This document shows, in pieces, positions 19,012 to 26,272 of a stretch of 64,000 bases of DNA. Numbering within the stretch: the stretch's first letter is position 1; each line of letters begins with the position of its first letter. The notes beneath the pieces are model-generated. The model was not told where the DNA came from. It searched no databases and saw only the letters and a program-made list of their open reading frames with translations. The DNA is taken from contig JAOUHG010000003.1 of assembly GCA_029865265.1 (NCBI GenBank), forward strand, positions 1-64,000, given 5' to 3'. The position numbers were made by a program, and so were the translations under genes. This DNA is from Candidatus Krumholzibacteriia bacterium. Lineage in GTDB: Bacteria > Krumholzibacteriota > Krumholzibacteriia > WVZY01 > JAKEHA01.

Positions 19012-19238
19012 GACGATCGTCTCGTTTCTGGCAGCCGCTTCTTGTTTTCAGGTGTCTGGCTCGTGAACGCAAGAAGGCGGTTGCCTGGTAACCGCCTCTG
19101 CCATACCCAGAAAAGATGGGCCGAGTGCTCTCTGTTTGGAAAGTGAGTCGGTGGTATAACCACCATAACAGATGGTGGCAGGGGGGCATAGCTCCTTAAT
19201 CCCTCGCCCCCCAACCCCTCGTGCCTGTCCCCTGTCCA
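19012..19238 (-). promoter_or_regulatory. Structured 5' leader of the GT4-GH130 operon
   Basis: Predicted transcript leader of about 226 bases. Reading the minus strand, segment 160-166 (offsets from 19000) can pair either with 172-178 (7 bp, CCACCAT/ATGGTGG) or, through its CCACC part, with 150-154 (5 bp). These are two mutually exclusive hairpins. Further down is an 8-bp hairpin (19075-19082 with 19090-19097). It resembles no riboswitch class I know. It could be an attenuator or a protein-binding leader; no coding frame is evident. With the divergent promoters it fills the 334-base gap before imuA. Confidence 0.45.
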
Positions 19239-19244
19239 ACCCCC

Positions 19245-19273
19245 AAGATAAAGCCCCTTGTCAAACAAGACAA
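19245..19273 (-). promoter_or_regulatory. Possible divergent promoter of the GT4-GH130 operon
   Basis: On the minus strand TTGTCT (19268-19273) and TATCTT (19245-19250) are 17 bp apart. The -35 hexamer is half of the LexA palindrome used by imuA, so LexA bound there could also block this promoter. This is a prediction from spacing only. Confidence 0.45.
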
Positions 19274-19286
19274 TTGTCTGTTTACT
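19258..19286 (+). promoter_or_regulatory. imuA promoter with LexA-type operator in the spacer
   Basis: A -35 TTGTCA (19258-19263) and a -10 TTTACT (19281-19286) flank a 17-bp spacer containing the perfect palindrome AGACAATTGTCT (19268-19279). The match to the lexA promoter extends through the -10 region (TGTCTGTTTACT in both). Predicted start near 19293, about 53 bases before imuA. Confidence 0.85.
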
Positions 19287-19345
19287 ACTGGTGTCGTCGC
19301 GGCGCGGGATGCACCACTTAACCTCCAGCCCGGACGGCAACTGCC

Positions 19346-19984
19346 ATGAGTGTTCTTTCCTCAGCACCACTGACCCACGTTCTGTCCCGGCTGGGCCTGC
19401 ACCAGGGCCCGGCCGGGACTCCCACCTCCCGCGAGTGGACGCTCGACGCCCTCGCCGGCCGCATGGTGGAGATATCGAGCGCACAGACCAGTGCCTCCCT
19501 CACGGCAGCCACCCGCTTGATTCTCGAGGCACAGGAACGCGGCGAACCCGCCGCCTGGATCGCCTCCGGCAGCTCCTGCTTCTATCCCCCGGACGTCGCC
19601 GCCTCCGGCGTGGACCTGGACGCGCTGATCGTCGTCCGCAGCGGCGACACGGCGCGCACCGCGCGCGCGGCCGACCACCTGCTGCGCTCCGGCGGCTTCG
19701 GGGTGCTCATTCTGGACCTGTGCGAGGACGCCCGGCTGCGCATGTCGGTGCAGAGCCGCCTCTCGGGGCTTGCCAACACGCACAGGAGCGCGGTCGTCTG
19801 TCTCACGCGCAAGCGTGCCGACGCCCCCTCCATTGGATCGCTGGTTTCCATCCGCGGCGAAACCAGTGTCGCACGCACGGAATTCGACTCGTTCGCGTGG
19901 GAGATAAACGTCATCAAGGACAAGCGCCGCGGACCCGGCTGGCGTCATGCCGGCGCATGCCGTGGCCCGGACGGATTGCATTAG
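19346..19984 (+). CDS. imuA: ImuA-like mutasome protein (RecA-related)
   Basis: This 212-residue protein shows the RecA/SulA-related ImuA pattern: GRMVEISSAQTSASLTAATRLI in place of a Walker A strand-helix, AAWIASGSSCFYPPDVAASGVDLDAL, a LLRSGGFGVLILDL strand like Walker B, and the terminal WEINVIKDKRRGPG. The usual nucleotide-binding Lys is not evident, so ATP binding is doubtful. In characterised systems ImuA works with ImuB and ImuC (DnaE2) in SOS-induced mutagenic lesion bypass, probably by contacting RecA and ImuB. It is controlled by a LexA-type operator 60-78 bp upstream. Unlike the common imuA-imuB-dnaE2 operon, its partners lie 3 and 8 kb downstream beyond unrelated genes. No strong ribosome-binding site precedes ATG 19346. 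Confidence 0.82.
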   Translation: MSVLSSAPLTHVLSRLGLHQGPAGTPTSREWTLDALAGRMVEISSAQTSASLTAATRLILEAQERGEPAAWIASGSSCFYPPDVAASGVDLDALIVVRSGDTARTARAADHLLRSGGFGVLILDLCEDARLRMSVQSRLSGLANTHRSAVVCLTRKRADAPSIGSLVSIRGETSVARTEFDSFAWEINVIKDKRRGPGWRHAGACRGPDGLH

Positions 19985-20042
19985 GAATAGCGGGTCGCGA
20001 GATTTCCGACGCGATTTCCGCAGCCATGAAAAGGAGCCGCAA

Positions 20043-20372
20043 ATGACTTTCAACGAACTCACCGCGGGCAGGATCCGCGAGACCATCAAAAGCACCCCCG
20101 GTGTTTCCGAACGAAACATGTTCGGTGGTGTTTCCTTCATGCTCGAGGGAAACATGTGCTGCGGGGTCATCGAGGACAACCTGGTGGTGCGCGTGGGCCC
20201 CGGTGCCTACGAAGCGGCGCTGCAGGAACCGCACGCGCGCCCCATGGACTTCACCGGCCGGCCGCTCAGGGGCTTCGTCTACGTGGACCGGGCCGGCTAC
20301 GAGGCGCCCGGCGCGCTGCAGGGGTGGATCGAGCGCGGGGTGGCGTTCGTACGAACCCTTCCCCGCAAATAG
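20043..20372 (+). CDS. TfoX/Sxy N-terminal-domain protein
   Basis: This 109-residue protein begins at ATG 20043 behind AAAAGGAG. It matches the TfoX N-terminal domain along its whole length: an early helix, GVSERNMFGGVSFMLEGNMCCGVIEDNLVVRVG, and a conserved PMDFTGRPLRGFVYVD block. In gammaproteobacteria TfoX/Sxy promotes competence-gene expression with CRP. The stand-alone N-terminal domain found in many phyla has no proven role. It follows imuA by 58 bases on the same strand and may be transcribed from the SOS promoter. Its stop lies 4 bases from the convergent hydrolase gene. Confidence 0.9.
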   Translation: MTFNELTAGRIRETIKSTPGVSERNMFGGVSFMLEGNMCCGVIEDNLVVRVGPGAYEAALQEPHARPMDFTGRPLRGFVYVDRAGYEAPGALQGWIERGVAFVRTLPRK

Positions 20373-20376
20373 CGCG

Positions 20377-22554
20377 TCAGCGCACCAGCACCAGGCGGCG
20401 TGTCTGCGTTTCCCCCGCCGCCTCGACGCGCACAAAGTACACGCCGGCGGCAACCCGCTGCCCGTTCCCGTCGCGGCCGTCCCATCGGACTCCTCCCGGC
20501 CCGGCGGGACGGGCGGCATCGAGCAGAGGAACCACCCGGCGGCCGCGCACGTCGAACACGTCCGCGCGCACGCGCGCGCCGCGTTCCAGTTGCCAGCGCA
20601 CGAGGGTCTGGTCTCCAAAGGGATTTGGCGATGCCAGCAGCAACGAGAAGGCCGGTGGCGTGGTGGCGTTGCCAACCGCGGTCGCCGGCGGGTCGATCTC
20701 GTCGAGGAGCCAGACGGCGTTGGCCAGCGTCACGGTAACGTGGGGCTCGTTGACATCCGGTATGAAGAAATTGTCGAAGGGCATATGCGACGCCAGGTCG
20801 GGATCGCCCGCGATGTCGTAGAACGGATCCGTGGTGGCGATATCCAGCGCACTCACCGAGGGGATGAAGCAATGGTTGTCATACTCGGCGAGAATATCCC
20901 CGAACGGCGCCGTCACCGAGTCCATCTGCGCCATCGAGTTGCGCGATCCGCCGGGCGCGTTGTCCCAGGGCAGCGTTGCGGAGACGGTCACATTCAGCGT
21001 TTTTGTGGTACCGATGATGGGGTCCAGGAGCCCCTGCAGTATCTGGGTCGGTCCCCCGTCGGGAACCGCCCACACATTGCCGCGCACGATGGCCAAAAAG
21101 CCGTTGTACTCGTAGGTGATGATCTTTTCCCCCGCGGCAAAGCCCTGGCCGGCGCCGATGCCGCTGCCGTTGGACAGGGCGACGACGCGCGGCTGCGACG
21201 GATAGTCACCCAGCCCGGCCAGTTCTCCCGCGAAAACCGCGCGCAGCGGGTCGGCCTCCCCGGTGGCGCCGGCGGGCGTGGTGTGATGGTACAGCAGCAT
21301 CTGGCGCGCGGCCGGCGTATCGAGACGCGTGAGCAGATCGGCGGCTTCCGTGGAGTTACCGGAGAAGAAATCCAGCCAGTACTGGATGCCCAGCGGAATG
21401 TTGGCGCCCGCGTGCGGCACGTCGAACGAGACGAAGTTGCGCACGCGGTGCGGGTCGGCGTTGCTCTCCATCCACGCCAGCGCATAACGGGACACGAGAC
21501 CGCCCATGCTGGCACCCACCAGCGGATACTCGTCCGCCGGGCCAATCAGCGCCTGCACCTGGTGCAACAGGTCCACCAGCACGAAGGCGTTGCGCTGGAT
21601 GTATTCGGTGGACTCGGTGAAGTCGAGCACCACGGCATCGTAGCCGCGGTTGCGCAACTCCTCCACCAGCCCCTCCTGGTTGAGCAACGCATAGAGCTCA
21701 TCCCAGTTCATGGTGTTGTCGATATCGAACCCCTCGACCACGACAGCGGGCCGGGTGAGCACGGCATGGCCGGCGGCGAGATAGACAAAGGCGCGTCCGG
21801 TGGCGGTGCCGCCGTTGTAGGCCTGCGTCCCGGTGAGGGGGATGGTGTCGTTGGGTGCGGGGGTGACCAGTGCGCGCACCTCGAATCCGAACGCGGCGTG
21901 GCGCGTCTCCCCACCCGAGCCGATTGCGCGGACACGCACGCGGTAGTTTCCGGTGGCGGGATAATGCACGGCCACGGGCTCGTTCCACTGCAGACGCCGG
22001 TAACCGGCGCCGTCACCGAAGTCCACCTCCACGCGCGCGGGGCGTTCGGCGGCGTTGCCCACGAACAGGCGCGGGTCGAGGACGAACTCGGTTTCCGCGC
22101 CGCGGTAGGTGTAGCCGCGCAGCGGTGCGGCCAGAAACGCGCGCTCCGTCTGCAGCGCGCCGGCATCCAGCACGAGTCGGTCGTTTTCCACGCGCGCGGC
22201 GCCGGATTGTGCCGCAGCCGCGCGGATGCGGTCGTAGCGTACATCCACCAGCGCGATGCGCAGCCTGAGGCTTCCGTCGTCCCGGAACGCGCGCATCCCC
22301 GGCCACGCGGGAACCTCCAGCGAGGCCCGCGTGAGCTCGAACACCGCCTGGCGCAACGTGGCCGCATTGGCCGCCGGCGCGGTGGCCGTCCCATCGAAAC
22401 GATCGACATGCGCGAGCGGCAGGGCGAGGTCGTAGAGAATACCGCTGGGCACCTGTGTGCGAGCGACCTGCGGGTTGGCGGCGAGGACGGGAAGCGCAAC
22501 GGCGAGTGCGCCCAGCAGCGCAATCAAACCCGCCGTCCGGGGATGGTTTCTCAT
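20377..22554 (-). CDS. Secreted alpha/beta-hydrolase (lipase/esterase-like) with FlgD-like C-terminal domain
   Basis: A 725-residue exported enzyme with a signal peptide at about residues 1-25. The central alpha/beta-hydrolase domain (about residues 255-560) begins PAVVVEGFDIDNTMNWDELY and has the nucleophile elbow GASMGG with Ser349, followed by VSRYALAWME, the PGAP1/lipase-like context. The preceding 230 residues are beta-rich and may be a binding domain. The C-terminal 85 residues (LLASPNPFGDQTLVRW ... VFDVRGRRVVPL ... GVYFVRVE ... RLVLVR) form the same FlgD/Por-like domain as three other proteins in the window. It is probably a cell-surface or released esterase acting on lipid or polymer esters. 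It is divergent from imuB with only 33 bases between the starts. Confidence 0.87.
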   Translation of the reverse strand: MRNHPRTAGLIALLGALAVALPVLAANPQVARTQVPSGILYDLALPLAHVDRFDGTATAPAANAATLRQAVFELTRASLEVPAWPGMRAFRDDGSLRLRIALVDVRYDRIRAAAAQSGAARVENDRLVLDAGALQTERAFLAAPLRGYTYRGAETEFVLDPRLFVGNAAERPARVEVDFGDGAGYRRLQWNEPVAVHYPATGNYRVRVRAIGSGGETRHAAFGFEVRALVTPAPNDTIPLTGTQAYNGGTATGRAFVYLAAGHAVLTRPAVVVEGFDIDNTMNWDELYALLNQEGLVEELRNRGYDAVVLDFTESTEYIQRNAFVLVDLLHQVQALIGPADEYPLVGASMGGLVSRYALAWMESNADPHRVRNFVSFDVPHAGANIPLGIQYWLDFFSGNSTEAADLLTRLDTPAARQMLLYHHTTPAGATGEADPLRAVFAGELAGLGDYPSQPRVVALSNGSGIGAGQGFAAGEKIITYEYNGFLAIVRGNVWAVPDGGPTQILQGLLDPIIGTTKTLNVTVSATLPWDNAPGGSRNSMAQMDSVTAPFGDILAEYDNHCFIPSVSALDIATTDPFYDIAGDPDLASHMPFDNFFIPDVNEPHVTVTLANAVWLLDEIDPPATAVGNATTPPAFSLLLASPNPFGDQTLVRWQLERGARVRADVFDVRGRRVVPLLDAARPAGPGGVRWDGRDGNGQRVAAGVYFVRVEAAGETQTRRLVLVR

Positions 22555-22587
22555 GGTTCGGTCTCCTGGTGGACGCGGTAATGATGG

Positions 22588-24105
22588 ATGCGTGCATACA
22601 TGGTATCACGAATCGCCTGTTTGAACCTTCCCGAGTTTCCGCTGCAGATCCTGTTGCGCGCGCACCCGGACTGGCGCGACCAGCCGGTTGCGGTGGTCGA
22701 TCGCGACACCGCCCAGGGCACCATTCTGTGGTCAAACGAGCGGGCGCGGGAGAGCCGCATCCTCCCCGGAATGCGCTACGCCGCTGCCCTCTACCTCGCA
22801 CCCGGCCTGCGCGCGGGCGTGGTTGCACAAAACGACATCGACGCCGCCACGGGACTGCTCATCGAAGCGCTGCGTTTCTATACCCCGGATATCGAGCCGT
22901 CGCGGGAGGAGGCGGGCGTGTTCTGGATGGGGGCGTCGGGCCTCTCGCTGCTCTACCCTTCGTTGCTCCGGTGGGCGTATCTGGTGTACGAGGAGGCAAT
23001 GCGCGCGGGCTTCGAGGCGGGCGTCGTGCTGGGATACTCGCGCTTCGCCACCTATGCGCTGGCCCGGGCGTCGTCGCGCCCGCGTGTCGAGGTGAGTGAG
23101 AGCGACGCGGAGGAACGCGCGCGCGCCGACGCGGTCCCCCTTTCACGCCTGAATCTGGACGCGGACACCCGCGATACGCTGGCCCGGCTGGGTATCACCA
23201 CGCTCGGCGGTTTTCTGGCGCTGCCCGGCACCGGCATCCGCAAGCGCTTCGGCGAGCGGGCCCAGAGCCTGCACCGGACCGCAAAGGAAGGACTGGCCGC
23301 GCCCCTGCAGCCGATGGTTGCGCGCGAACCCGCGCGCGCCGTGGTGAATCTGGACGATCCCGAAGGCAACCTCACGCGTCTCATGGCGGTGATCGAGCGC
23401 GAGGTGCAGACACTGGCGCGGCGCCTCGACGAGCGCGCCGAGGTGCTCACCGGTGTGGCGCTGCAACTGGAGTTCGACGACGGAACCACCGCCGCCGAGC
23501 GCCTGCACCCGGCTTCTCCCACGCTCGACCTCATGCAGGTGACGGAACTGCTGCAACTGCGCCTGTCCGGAACCCTCACCGCGCACGCGGATGCACGCGG
23601 CGTCACCACCATTCGTATCGAGCTCGAGGGTGCCACCGCCACACACGCGCAGACGGATCTCTTCGCGGCCCGCCCCGCCCGCGACACGGCCGCGGCCGCG
23701 CGGGCCCTGGCGCGCGTGCGCGCGGAACTGGGCGATGACGCGGTGGTCAAGGCGGTGCTGCGCGACGGACATCTTCCCGAAGCACGATTTGTGTGGGAGC
23801 CGGTGACCACCGTGCCCATGCCGCAACCCCGGTCCATCGCGGCGACCCCGCTGGTGCGGCGCATTTTTTCCCGCGCGGTCCCGTTTTCACCCGGCCGCAG
23901 CCGCGACGCGAGTGCGGAGTTGATCCGCCACATCGATGAGGGCACGGTGCGCGAAACCTTCGGGCCGTACGTCATCTCCGGCGGCTGGTGGACGCGCGAG
24001 GTGCAGCGCGAGTATTACTTTGTTCGTACCGCCGGTGGACGATCGTTGTGGATGTTCTACGACCGCCGGCGCATGGGCTGGTTCATCCAGGGCGAGGTGG
24101 AGTGA
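22588..24105 (+). CDS. imuB: ImuB-like inactive Y-family DNA polymerase
   Basis: This 505-residue protein (501 if ATG 22600 is used) has the Y-family layout but not its catalytic acids. The N-terminus CLNLPEFPLQILLRAHPDWR replaces the metal-binding 'DMDAFFA' motif, and GVFWMGASGLSLLYPS replaces the 'SIDEAYLD' motif. This is the expected state of ImuB, which scaffolds the mutasome and does not synthesise DNA. The helix-hairpin-helix region (LGITTLGGFLALPGTGIRKRFG) and little-finger part are present. The C-terminus (REYYFVRTAGGRSLWMFYDRRR) is the conserved tail that binds partners in the family. Only 33 bp separate it from the divergent hydrolase gene, and no LexA palindrome is visible there, in contrast to imuA and dnaE2. 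Confidence 0.9.
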   Translation: MRAYMVSRIACLNLPEFPLQILLRAHPDWRDQPVAVVDRDTAQGTILWSNERARESRILPGMRYAAALYLAPGLRAGVVAQNDIDAATGLLIEALRFYTPDIEPSREEAGVFWMGASGLSLLYPSLLRWAYLVYEEAMRAGFEAGVVLGYSRFATYALARASSRPRVEVSESDAEERARADAVPLSRLNLDADTRDTLARLGITTLGGFLALPGTGIRKRFGERAQSLHRTAKEGLAAPLQPMVAREPARAVVNLDDPEGNLTRLMAVIEREVQTLARRLDERAEVLTGVALQLEFDDGTTAAERLHPASPTLDLMQVTELLQLRLSGTLTAHADARGVTTIRIELEGATATHAQTDLFAARPARDTAAAARALARVRAELGDDAVVKAVLRDGHLPEARFVWEPVTTVPMPQPRSIAATPLVRRIFSRAVPFSPGRSRDASAELIRHIDEGTVRETFGPYVISGGWWTREVQREYYFVRTAGGRSLWMFYDRRRMGWFIQGEVE

Positions 24106-24143
24106 CGCGCGAGCCCGGGGCGCCTCCGGGCCCGCGCCACGGA

Positions 24144-24206
24144 TCAGTCGCCACCGCCGCAGCAACCCGAGCCGCAGCCGCAGCCATCCTCGTGAATCGT
24201 CTTCAT
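24144..24206 (-). CDS. 20-residue cysteine/glycine-rich micropeptide next to the arsenic genes
   Basis: A near-ideal ribosome-binding site (GGAGGTG four bases before ATG 24206) leads a 20-codon frame whose C-terminal half is CGCGSGCCGGGD, with four cysteines in seven positions. This is too short for ordinary gene calling. It lies 86 bases after the stop of the ArsN2-ArsM fusion on the same strand, so it can be the last cistron of the arsenic operon. The same Cys-Cys-Gly-Gly pattern occurs in the linkers of ArsM itself. The peptide could be a metallothionein-like or As(III)-binding carrier. No homologue is known to me. Ribosome-site strength and context support translation; the role is inference. 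Confidence 0.6.
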   Translation of the reverse strand: MKTIHEDGCGCGSGCCGGGD

Positions 24207-24292
24207 GGGGCACCTCCTTCCTGCATGAGAAACAGCCTCCCTGCTTCCCCGATGGCGCTCCCGCCATGGGGACCGTCTGGTTCCTCCCCTTG

Positions 24293-25654
24293 TTACGTAA
24301 GCGGTCTGGTGGCGCGCACGAAGGCGCTCATAAAGGCGTCATCCACCGCGTCCAGCACGTCATCTCCGATTGCCGAGCCGATGGCGATGGCCCTTGCGTC
24401 GTCACGGGAGTAGATGCGCGTCGGCACCACCTCGATCTCCACGAAGCCGGCTTCCTTCAAAAGGTCCCGGTACGTCCACTCCTCGAGCGCGCCTGCCACG
24501 CAACCGCTCCACAGTTCGGCGTTGCGACGGATCTGGGCCGGCATCTCCCGGCGCACCACGATATCGCTCACCGCAAAGCGCCCGCCCGGTTTCAGCACCC
24601 GGAACGCCTCCTGCAACACGCGGCGCTTGTCCGCGGACAGGTTGATGACACAGTTGGAGATGACCACGTCCACGCTGCCATCGGCCATCGGCAACGCCTC
24701 GATCTCACCCTTGCGGAACTCCACGTTGCTCACCCCGGCCTTGCGCTGGTTCTCGCGCGCGAGGGCGAGCATTTCATCCGTCATATCGATGCCGTACGCG
24801 AAGCCGGTGGCGCCAACGCGCCTGGCTGAGAGCAGCACGTCGATGCCGCCGCCAGAGCCCAGGTCCAGCACGGTTTCTCCCTCGCGCAGTTCGGCGAGCA
24901 GGGTGGGATTGCCGCATCCCAGCGATGCGAGCACCGCCGCCTCCGGGAGCCCGGTGGTCTCGTCGAGCGAGTACAGGTTGGCGGTAATGGGCCCCGCGTC
25001 CGCTCCCCCGCCACCGCAGCACGACGTGCTCCCCCGGCTCGATACCTGGCGCGCGGCCTGCGCATAGCGGTCGCGCACCACGGCCCGGATGCCCTCCGCG
25101 CTGTCGAGGCTCTCCGACTTGTCCTCGTTGCAGGCGCAGTTTCCACCACAGCATTCCTCCGCATCCGGAGCCCCCGCCGCCACGTAGCGCATAAGGCGCG
25201 CGTTCTGTGGACAGATGGACGCGTACTCGCGCGACGCGCGTATGGGATCGGGGGCCTCGCCACGGCCCAGCGTCCGGAAGCCAAGACGCTCGAAATAGCG
25301 CGAGGCGTCGGTGGTAAGCAGATGCACGGAATGCAGTTGCCGCTCCCGCGCCCATTCGATTCGATTGTTCACCAGCGCCTCGGCCACCCCACACAGGCGC
25401 CACTCGGGTGCCACCGCCACCGAACGCAGCAGGCCGTGTTCGCCATGCGTCTCCAGACCCGCCACGCCCACCACGTGCCCGTCGGCTTCCGCCACCACGT
25501 ATCCCTCGCCGAACTGGTCCATCAGCCCATCCCACGGGAGCTTCGACAACGCAAGCAGCGCGCGCACCGACGCAAGGTCGCCGCCCTGCGCGGACCGCAA
25601 CGTCCATTGGTGGGTGGGCTTGCGCGGCCCGCTCGAAACAACTCGTTCACTCAT
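24293..25654 (-). CDS. arsM: Fusion of ArsN2-type N-acetyltransferase and ArsM arsenite methyltransferase
   Basis: This 453-residue fusion starts at ATG 25654 behind AAGGAG. Residues 15-158 are a GNAT domain of the ArsN2 type (LLRSVAVAPEWRLCGVAEALV, LLTTDASRYFERLGF). A Cys-rich linker (ECCGGNCAC, 167-175) follows. Residues 185-453 are ArsM: SCCGGGG (211-217), SAM-binding LDLGSGGGIDVLL and the As(III)-ligand cysteines in SNCVINL and WSGCVAG. ArsM methylates As(III) with SAM, and ArsN-type acetyltransferases modify organoarsenicals such as arsinothricin; the pairing in one chain suggests resistance to both. It is regulated with the upstream MarR gene through a shared operator at 25668-25691. 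I find no truncation. Confidence 0.92.
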   Translation of the reverse strand: MSERVVSSGPRKPTHQWTLRSAQGGDLASVRALLALSKLPWDGLMDQFGEGYVVAEADGHVVGVAGLETHGEHGLLRSVAVAPEWRLCGVAEALVNNRIEWARERQLHSVHLLTTDASRYFERLGFRTLGRGEAPDPIRASREYASICPQNARLMRYVAAGAPDAEECCGGNCACNEDKSESLDSAEGIRAVVRDRYAQAARQVSSRGSTSCCGGGGADAGPITANLYSLDETTGLPEAAVLASLGCGNPTLLAELREGETVLDLGSGGGIDVLLSARRVGATGFAYGIDMTDEMLALARENQRKAGVSNVEFRKGEIEALPMADGSVDVVISNCVINLSADKRRVLQEAFRVLKPGGRFAVSDIVVRREMPAQIRRNAELWSGCVAGALEEWTYRDLLKEAGFVEIEVVPTRIYSRDDARAIAIGSAIGDDVLDAVDDAFMSAFVRATRPLT

Positions 25655-25667
25655 GGCAACACTCCTT

Positions 25668-25691
25668 TTTCGTTGTTATTGACAACTATTT
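25668..25691. promoter_or_regulatory. Probable MarR operator in front of arsM
   Basis: The sequence CGTTGTTATTGACAACTAT, an inverted repeat GTTGT-N5-ACAAC on the other strand, lies 14-37 bp upstream of the arsM start. Nearly the same string occurs upstream of the MarR gene at 26231-26254. Confidence 0.7.
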
Positions 25692-25704
25692 CAGCAAAAG
25701 AAAA

Positions 25705-26223
25705 CTATTCCGACACGCCCGTGCTTGTGCAGCAGTTGGAAGCGCTGACACCCATGCGCTTCGCCGTCGCGCGCGCCAGGTTGCGGATCAACTCCGTGGC
25801 CGCGCGCCTTACCTCCGGTGTGAGCCCGGCGAGCAGATCCCTCTCCTCCTCGATCAACCTGATTTCGATTCTCTTGTGCAGGTTGCGGCCACGCGCGGTC
25901 AGCGCAATTTCCAGCGCCCGCGCGTCGTCGGGGTGCGTGGACCGGGCCACGTAGCCTTTGCGCTCCAGCGTCTCCACCACGCGGCTCGCCGTGCTCTTGT
26001 CGAGGAACAGCTCCCGCGCCAGGCTGCCCAGGGTCATGGTGCCGCCCCGCGACAGTGCCTGCAGCGCGTAGCACTGTGTCACCGAGACGTCGTTGCAGCA
26101 GATCAGGTTGCGGTCGCGGAACTGGTACAGGCGCACCAGGTCGCCCAGCGCCTCGTACAGCGCGCGGGCGTCGCGATCGAGGGCGGCGTCCTGCCGGGAT
26201 TTTGTGGGTGCGGTCGGAGTCAC
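25705..26223 (-). CDS. MarR-family regulator with cysteine pairs, probable metalloid sensor
   Basis: This 172-residue winged-helix regulator starts at GTG 26223 behind AAGGA. The MarR DNA-binding region is clear (TMTLGSLARELFLDKSTASRVVETLERKGYVARSTHPDDARAL). Unusual for MarR, it has Cys42, Cys43 and Cys51 in RNLICCNDVSVTQCYALQAL and a second CC pair at 164-165 near the C-terminus. These could bind As(III) and trigger release. It lies 50 bases upstream of the ArsN2-ArsM gene, and the same operator precedes both, which suggests repression of itself and of the arsenic genes. The promoter of this gene fits in the 49 bases before its start. The sensor assignment is inference from the cysteines and context. 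Confidence 0.9.
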   Translation of the reverse strand: MTPTAPTKSRQDAALDRDARALYEALGDLVRLYQFRDRNLICCNDVSVTQCYALQALSRGGTMTLGSLARELFLDKSTASRVVETLERKGYVARSTHPDDARALEIALTARGRNLHKRIEIRLIEEERDLLAGLTPEVRRAATELIRNLARATAKRMGVSASNCCTSTGVSE

Positions 26224-26230
26224 GGGATCC

Positions 26231-26254
26231 TTTCGTTGTTACTCGCAACTATGT
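26231..26254. promoter_or_regulatory. Probable MarR autoregulatory operator
   Basis: CGTTGTTACTCGCAACTAT lies 8-31 bp upstream of the GTG start. Fourteen of 19 positions match the copy at 25668-25691, and the GTTGx-N5-ACAAC inverted-repeat arms are kept on the minus strand. A -35-like TTGACC lies just upstream on that strand. Confidence 0.7.
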
Positions 26255-26272
26255 ATCCCGCACCCGCCCCGG

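Noticed and set aside
20101-22581. 826-codon plus-strand open frame opposite the secreted hydrolase
   Set aside because: Antisense of a real gene with a GASMGG elbow and FlgD-like tail; composition is that of reverse-complemented codons.
24106-24143. Possible regulatory hairpin between imuB and the micropeptide
   Set aside because: The stretch is too short, without palindrome or terminator T-run.
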